Origin: Mycobacterium sp. E1214
GTDB lineage: Bacteria > Actinomycetota > Actinomycetes > Mycobacteriales > Mycobacteriaceae
Assembly (NCBI RefSeq): GCF_001666755.1
Contig: NZ_LZJC01000021.1
Location: 62,001 to 126,000 of the forward strand
DNA length: 64,000 nt
Reading direction: 5' to 3'
Shown here: positions 60,591 to 64,000 of the stretch, piece by piece
Numbering within the stretch: the stretch's first letter is position 1
Layout of the letters: every line of letters starts with the position of its first letter
Program-made: the position numbers and the translations under genes
The notes under the pieces: model-generated
What the model was told of the DNA's origin: nothing
The model's database searches: none
What the model saw: the letters and a program-made list of their open reading frames with translations, nothing else

Positions 60591-62732
60591 CTAGGTGGGC
60601 ATCGCCGCGATCAGCTGCTCGGTGGTCAGCGGCAGAGTGCGCACCCGGACGCCCAGCGCGTCGTAGACAGCGTTACCGATCGCCGCCGCGGTGGGGCCCT
60701 GCGCGCATTCTCCCACCCCCAGCGGGGGATTGCCTTGTGCGGCAACCAGTTCTACGTCCGTAGCGGGCACTTCGGAGAAGCGCAAGATCGGGTACGTCTC
60801 CCAGGTGGTGCTGGTGACCCGTAGTCGATCGAAGCGAACGCGCTCCTTGAGCGTCCAGCTGGTAGCTTGAATCGCGCCGCCTTCGATCTGGTTCGCCGCG
60901 CCGTCGGGGTTGATGACCAGCCCGGCGTCCACCACCAGGGTCAGCCGGCGAACGCGGACCTCGGCGACGGCGTGCACTTCGGCGATCACCGCGCAGTAGG
61001 CAGACGAATTTTTGTAGCGCGCATAGCCGATACCGTGCCCCACCGAGTCCTTGCGCGTGCGCTGCGCCCACCCGGCACGGCGCGCCGCACGCTCCAGCAC
61101 CGCCCGCCCGCGCGCGTCGGACAGGTGGGCCAACCGGAATTCCAGGGGGTCGCGCCCGGCGGCAGCGGCCAGCTCGTCCAAGAAAGACTCGGCGGCGAAG
61201 ACGTTGAGGTGCGCACCCAGCGATCGCAGCGCCGAGGTCCGCAGCGGCATGACGTTGACCAGGTGGTTGACCACCCGGTAGGCGGGAAAGTCGTAGCCCG
61301 GCAATGCGTTACGGCCGGCCCCGCCCCCCGACTCCGGGGGCGGCTCACCGCCGGCGCGAATCGGTTGCCCCCCGGTCAGGTGGGCGGCAGCCAGCAGCGC
61401 ATTGGTTTCCGTGGTGCCGGGCCGGCCCATGTAACTGCCGCTGAAAATCTCGTGGCGCCAGGCCAGTACCTCGCCCGCCGCCCCGCAATCGGCGCTGAGC
61501 TCGACGAGCCCGGCCGGACCCACAGGCGCCCAACCGAGTTCGTCCGGCCGGGACCAGACCACCTGGACCGGCCGCCCGGGCACGGCGCGGGCCAGCAGCG
61601 CGGCGTCCAGCGCGGCGTCGTCAGCGCCGTTATGCCCGTAACAGCCCGCGCCTTCCACGTGCCGGACCACCACCCGGTCGAGATCGATGCCGAGCGCGGC
61701 CGCCAATTCCCGGTGCAACTGGTGCACGCCCTGGCTGTGCGACCACACCTCCAGGCGCCCGTCGGGATGGGCGAGCGCGACCGCCGCCGACGGGCCCAGC
61801 GACCCATGGGACAAATACGGGCGGTGGTAGCTGGCCGAATGGGTCCGCGCCGGCCGGGGAGCCGAGGCCGGATCCGCCAAGCCGCGATCGCCGAGCACCG
61901 TCGTGTCGGCCGGCGCCGACCGCAAGAAACCGGGCAGGTCCGCCTCGTCGGGCAGGGTGGGGCACTCCCGCCAGTCGGCGTCACCGGCAAGCCGGTCGCG
62001 AGCGCGCAGCGCAATCTCTTCCTGCTCGGCAACGACTCCCACGAAGTCGCCGTTGCGCACCACCGCGACGACACCGCGCAGGCCCCGGGTCGGGTCGAGC
62101 TCGACGTCGCGCAGCCGCGCCCCGGGCGACGGCGGGCGCAGGACTCGGCCGTAAAGCTGCCCGGGCAAGGCCAGGTCGTGCAAGAAACGCGGCGCGCCGG
62201 TCAGCTTCTCGGGCAAGTCCAGGCGCGCGGCGTTGCTACCGACCAGCGTGTAGTCCCCTTCGGCCTTCGGGCGCGCCTGCCCGGTAACCTCGCGGTCCAG
62301 CAGGGTGTCGTCGGCCAGGTCCCAGTAGCTGATGCCGGATCGGCGGGGCTCCGCGCGCCGCCGGATCACGCCGTCGAGCACCTCCAATTCTTCGGCTGCG
62401 ACGGCGAGCTTGTCCGCAGCGGCGTGCACATAGATGGCCCGCACCTCGGCGCACACCTGACGCAACGCCGCCCCGGACTGCTGAATGGAACGGCTGCCTG
62501 CCGTGAACCCCTCGTCGGGGCTGACGTCCGTGGCCGTGGCGAGCATCCGCACTCGGGTCAGGTTGATATCGAGTTCCTCGGCGACGATTTGCGCCAGCGC
62601 TGTCAGCACGCCTTGGCCCAATTCGACTTTGCCCGAACGCACCTCGACCACGCCGTCGGCGCGAATGCGAATCCAGCGGCCCAGGGCGGGGTTCGCGGCC
62701 AGGGAGGGTGGCAGCTCAGTGGTTGACATCAT
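60591..62732 (-). CDS. Molybdopterin-binding large subunit, IorB/NicB-like
   Basis: 713 aa. The order of domains is unusual: the Mo-pterin-binding segment VEVRSGKVELGQGVLTALAQ is at residues 28-47, before the aldehyde-oxidase-type domains, as in IorB and nicotinate dehydrogenase B. Later come GSLGPSAAVA, RHVEGAGCYGHNGADD, GSYMGRPGTTETNALLA, and the catalytic-Glu motif GVGECAQGP near the C-terminus. It would hydroxylate an N-heterocycle or aldehyde with water. No Tat signal is visible. The stop overlaps the Fe-S subunit's frame: its start ATG 62732 lies 17 bp inside that gene. Confidence 0.92.
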   Translation of the reverse strand: MMSTTELPPSLAANPALGRWIRIRADGVVEVRSGKVELGQGVLTALAQIVAEELDINLTRVRMLATATDVSPDEGFTAGSRSIQQSGAALRQVCAEVRAIYVHAAADKLAVAAEELEVLDGVIRRRAEPRRSGISYWDLADDTLLDREVTGQARPKAEGDYTLVGSNAARLDLPEKLTGAPRFLHDLALPGQLYGRVLRPPSPGARLRDVELDPTRGLRGVVAVVRNGDFVGVVAEQEEIALRARDRLAGDADWRECPTLPDEADLPGFLRSAPADTTVLGDRGLADPASAPRPARTHSASYHRPYLSHGSLGPSAAVALAHPDGRLEVWSHSQGVHQLHRELAAALGIDLDRVVVRHVEGAGCYGHNGADDAALDAALLARAVPGRPVQVVWSRPDELGWAPVGPAGLVELSADCGAAGEVLAWRHEIFSGSYMGRPGTTETNALLAAAHLTGGQPIRAGGEPPPESGGGAGRNALPGYDFPAYRVVNHLVNVMPLRTSALRSLGAHLNVFAAESFLDELAAAAGRDPLEFRLAHLSDARGRAVLERAARRAGWAQRTRKDSVGHGIGYARYKNSSAYCAVIAEVHAVAEVRVRRLTLVVDAGLVINPDGAANQIEGGAIQATSWTLKERVRFDRLRVTSTTWETYPILRFSEVPATDVELVAAQGNPPLGVGECAQGPTAAAIGNAVYDALGVRVRTLPLTTEQLIAAMPT

Positions 62733-63231
62733 CGGCCCCGGTGGCAGGCCCGCGCATATCGGCGGCGGCCCGAAGAATGGCGCGCACCACTCGGTTGTGT
62801 GAACCGCATCGGCACAAGGTGGGATCGAGGGCGGTGCGCACCTGCTCCTCGGTGGGGTCGGGGTTATCCGCCAGCAGTGCCGCCGCGGCGATCACGATGC
62901 CCGACATGCAGTACCCGCATTGGGCGGCTTGCCCCGCAATGAGGGCCCGGACCACCGGGTGCGGGCGGTCGCCGTCGTTGAGCCCCTCGACGGTCTGTAC
63001 GGCCTTCTCTGCCACCGCCCACAGCGGTGTTTGGCAGGAATAGGTCGGCTTGCCGTCGACCAGCACAAAACACGCCCCGCACAGGCTCAACCCGCAGCCG
63101 AACCGGGTGCCCTTGAGGCCGAGATGGTTGCGCAGCACATAGAGCAGCGGGGTGTCGGCGTCAGCGTGGACAGCGTGGGACTGCCCGTTGACGGTCAACG
63201 CTCGTGCCGTCGCCGGCTGTAGGTCGGTCAT
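62716..63231 (-). CDS. 2Fe-2S small subunit of Mo-hydroxylase
   Basis: 171 aa. First cluster: Cys46, Cys51, Cys54, Cys66 (GTRFGCGLSLCGACFVLVDG). Second: Cys105, Cys108, Cys140, Cys142 (QCGYCMSG, LCRCGS). A two-subunit enzyme is formed with the following gene, without an FAD subunit: electrons would pass to a cytochrome or quinone. ATG 63231. Divergent from the YagT-like gene (47 bp). Overlaps the large subunit by 17 bp, so translation is coupled. Confidence 0.92.
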   Translation of the reverse strand: MTDLQPATARALTVNGQSHAVHADADTPLLYVLRNHLGLKGTRFGCGLSLCGACFVLVDGKPTYSCQTPLWAVAEKAVQTVEGLNDGDRPHPVVRALIAGQAAQCGYCMSGIVIAAAALLADNPDPTEEQVRTALDPTLCRCGSHNRVVRAILRAAADMRGPATGADDVNH

Positions 63232-63266
63232 CCTTCCAGCATCCTCTGCCGGTGCTGGATCCGCTC

Positions 63267-63272
63267 TACAGT
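63267..63272 (+). promoter_or_regulatory. Predicted -10 element of the YagT-like gene
   Basis: TACAGT ends six bases before GTG 63279, so transcription would begin at that codon. This supports GTG 63279 over ATG 63297. Confidence 0.4.
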
Positions 63273-63278
63273 GGTGAA

Positions 63279-63869
63279 GTGGAATTCAGTCGCGGCATGC
63301 ACGTCACACGCAGAACATTCGTGGGGGGCGCGCTGGCGGTCGGGGGAGCGGTGGCTGCCGGACCGGGCGTCGACGCCACCGAGCGCCCTCATTCCGCGCC
63401 GCACAGTGACGCGGTGGTGCGGGCTTGGGTCAACGGCGAACAGCGGGAGGTCCCCGTGGACAACCGCACGTCGTTGCTGGACATGCTGCGTGAGCGGGCG
63501 GGGCTGACAGGGACCAAGAAGGGATGCGACCAGGGTGCGTGCGGTGCATGTACGGTGCTGGTCGACGGTCGCCGGATCAACTCGTGCCTGACCCTGGCCG
63601 TCATGCATGACGGGGCGCACATCACCACCATCGAAGGCTTGGCGGGCGGCGGCACGCTGCATCCTTTGCAGCAGGCCTTCATCGACGAGGACGCGTTTCA
63701 ATGCGGCTACTGCACGCCCGGCCAGATCATGTCCGGGGTAGCCTGCATCGCCGAAGGACACACCGGGTCGGCGGCGGAGATCCGAGAATGGATGAGCGGC
63801 AATATCTGTCGCTGCGGCGCCTACACGAACATCGTCAACGCCGTGGCGACGGCGGCGCGGAAAGTCTAG
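63279..63869 (+). CDS. Tat-exported 2Fe-2S subunit, YagT-like
   Basis: 196 aa. N-terminal Tat signal: twin Arg at 11-12 (HVTRRTFVGGALAVGGAV), then a 2Fe-2S protein with GTKKGCDQGACGACTVLVDG and DAFQCGYCTPGQIM, ICRCGAY. Periplasmic aldehyde dehydrogenases (YagTSR) use this subunit with FAD (YagS) and Mo (YagR) subunits. The next gene starts 3 bp after its stop, so the two are one operon, cut by the window end. Confidence 0.9.
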   Translation: MEFSRGMHVTRRTFVGGALAVGGAVAAGPGVDATERPHSAPHSDAVVRAWVNGEQREVPVDNRTSLLDMLRERAGLTGTKKGCDQGACGACTVLVDGRRINSCLTLAVMHDGAHITTIEGLAGGGTLHPLQQAFIDEDAFQCGYCTPGQIMSGVACIAEGHTGSAAEIREWMSGNICRCGAYTNIVNAVATAARKV

Positions 63870-63872
63870 CCC

Positions 63873-64000
63873 GTGCAGACGTTCGCCTACAGCAAGGCCA
63901 CCGACGAGCAAGCGGCGCTGCGCGCAGGCGCGGCCGGTGCCCGTTACCTCGCCGGCGGCACCACGCTGGTCGACTTGATGCGCGAGACGGTGGAACGGCC
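63873..64000 (+). CDS. FAD-binding subunit of Mo-hydroxylase, YagS-like (5' part)
   Basis: Partial, first 42 codons from GTG 63873, cut at the window edge. It starts MQTFAYSKATDEQAAL, then RYLAGGTTLVDLMRE, the FAD-binding motif of the CoxM/YagS family. It follows the YagT-like gene by 3 bp. The Mo-binding YagR subunit and any further partners would lie outside the window. Confidence 0.9.
   Translation, partial: MQTFAYSKATDEQAALRAGAAGARYLAGGTTLVDLMRETVER

Noticed and set aside
1..64000. CRISPR arrays, tRNA, rRNA, insertion sequences, phage genes
   Set aside because: I found no repeat-spacer pattern, tRNA cloverleaf, transposase or integrase in either strand.

Overview
The window is chromosomal DNA of a high-GC actinobacterium, almost certainly a Mycobacterium. 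The evidence is the gene families present: a cutinase-like protein, DUF732 and DUF6480 small proteins, PknH-sensor-like lipoproteins, a TIGR00027-type methyltransferase and deazaflavin-dependent nitroreductases. Codons are strongly GC-biased, starts are often GTG or TTG, and several genes have a TANNNT -10 element placed so that transcription would begin at the start codon (leaderless mRNA). I see no rRNA, tRNA, insertion sequence, prophage or CRISPR array.

Layout. 0.1-9.5 kb: MOSC protein, small conserved proteins, a CsbD/coiled-coil pair, cutinase, DUF3253 protein, spore-photoproduct-lyase-like radical SAM enzyme, crotonase, F420-type reductase, BrkB-like and MscS-like membrane proteins. 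9.7-24.7 kb: HrpA helicase, glucose-6-phosphate dehydrogenase, methyltransferases, CitE-like lyase, M42 peptidase, aldehyde dehydrogenase, GAP-like membrane protein, GMC oxidoreductase. 25.0-28.9 kb: a TetR, lipocalin-like, SDR and MDR cluster and a methyltransferase. 28.9-32.1 kb: a divergent pair, heme oxygenase and a bacteriophytochrome fused to a PP2C/SpoIIE phosphatase. 32.1-40.7 kb: Asp-nucleophile alpha/beta hydrolase with a divergent HxlR regulator, DUF4436 protein, amidohydrolase, DUF732 and FKBP secreted proteins, a NylB-like serine hydrolase coupled to an ATP-grasp ligase, and a small hypothetical gene. 40.7-46.3 kb: jetA-jetB-jetC of a Wadjet/MksBEF-type SMC system, with no jetD. 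46.5-54.8 kb: XRE regulator with divergent SDR, nitroreductase, NlpC/P60 protein, two convergent lipoproteins, a GGDEF-EAL protein and an HxlR regulator. 55.2-64.0 kb: MarR and tautomerase, SDR and NTF2-like genes divergent from a TetR, then a molybdenum-hydroxylase cluster (MocA-like, XdhC, a two-subunit oxidase and the start of a three-subunit YagTSR-type enzyme) cut by the window end.

The most interesting units are (1) the heme oxygenase/phytochrome-PP2C pair, which looks like a complete red-light sensor whose output is a serine phosphatase instead of a histidine kinase; (2) the JetABC operon without its nuclease; (3) the ATP-grasp/serine hydrolase pair beside it; and (4) several regulator genes whose intergenic sequence contains clear repeated or palindromic operators, notably a perfect 15-bp palindrome between the HxlR gene and the hydrolase. 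All functions are inferred from sequence only.
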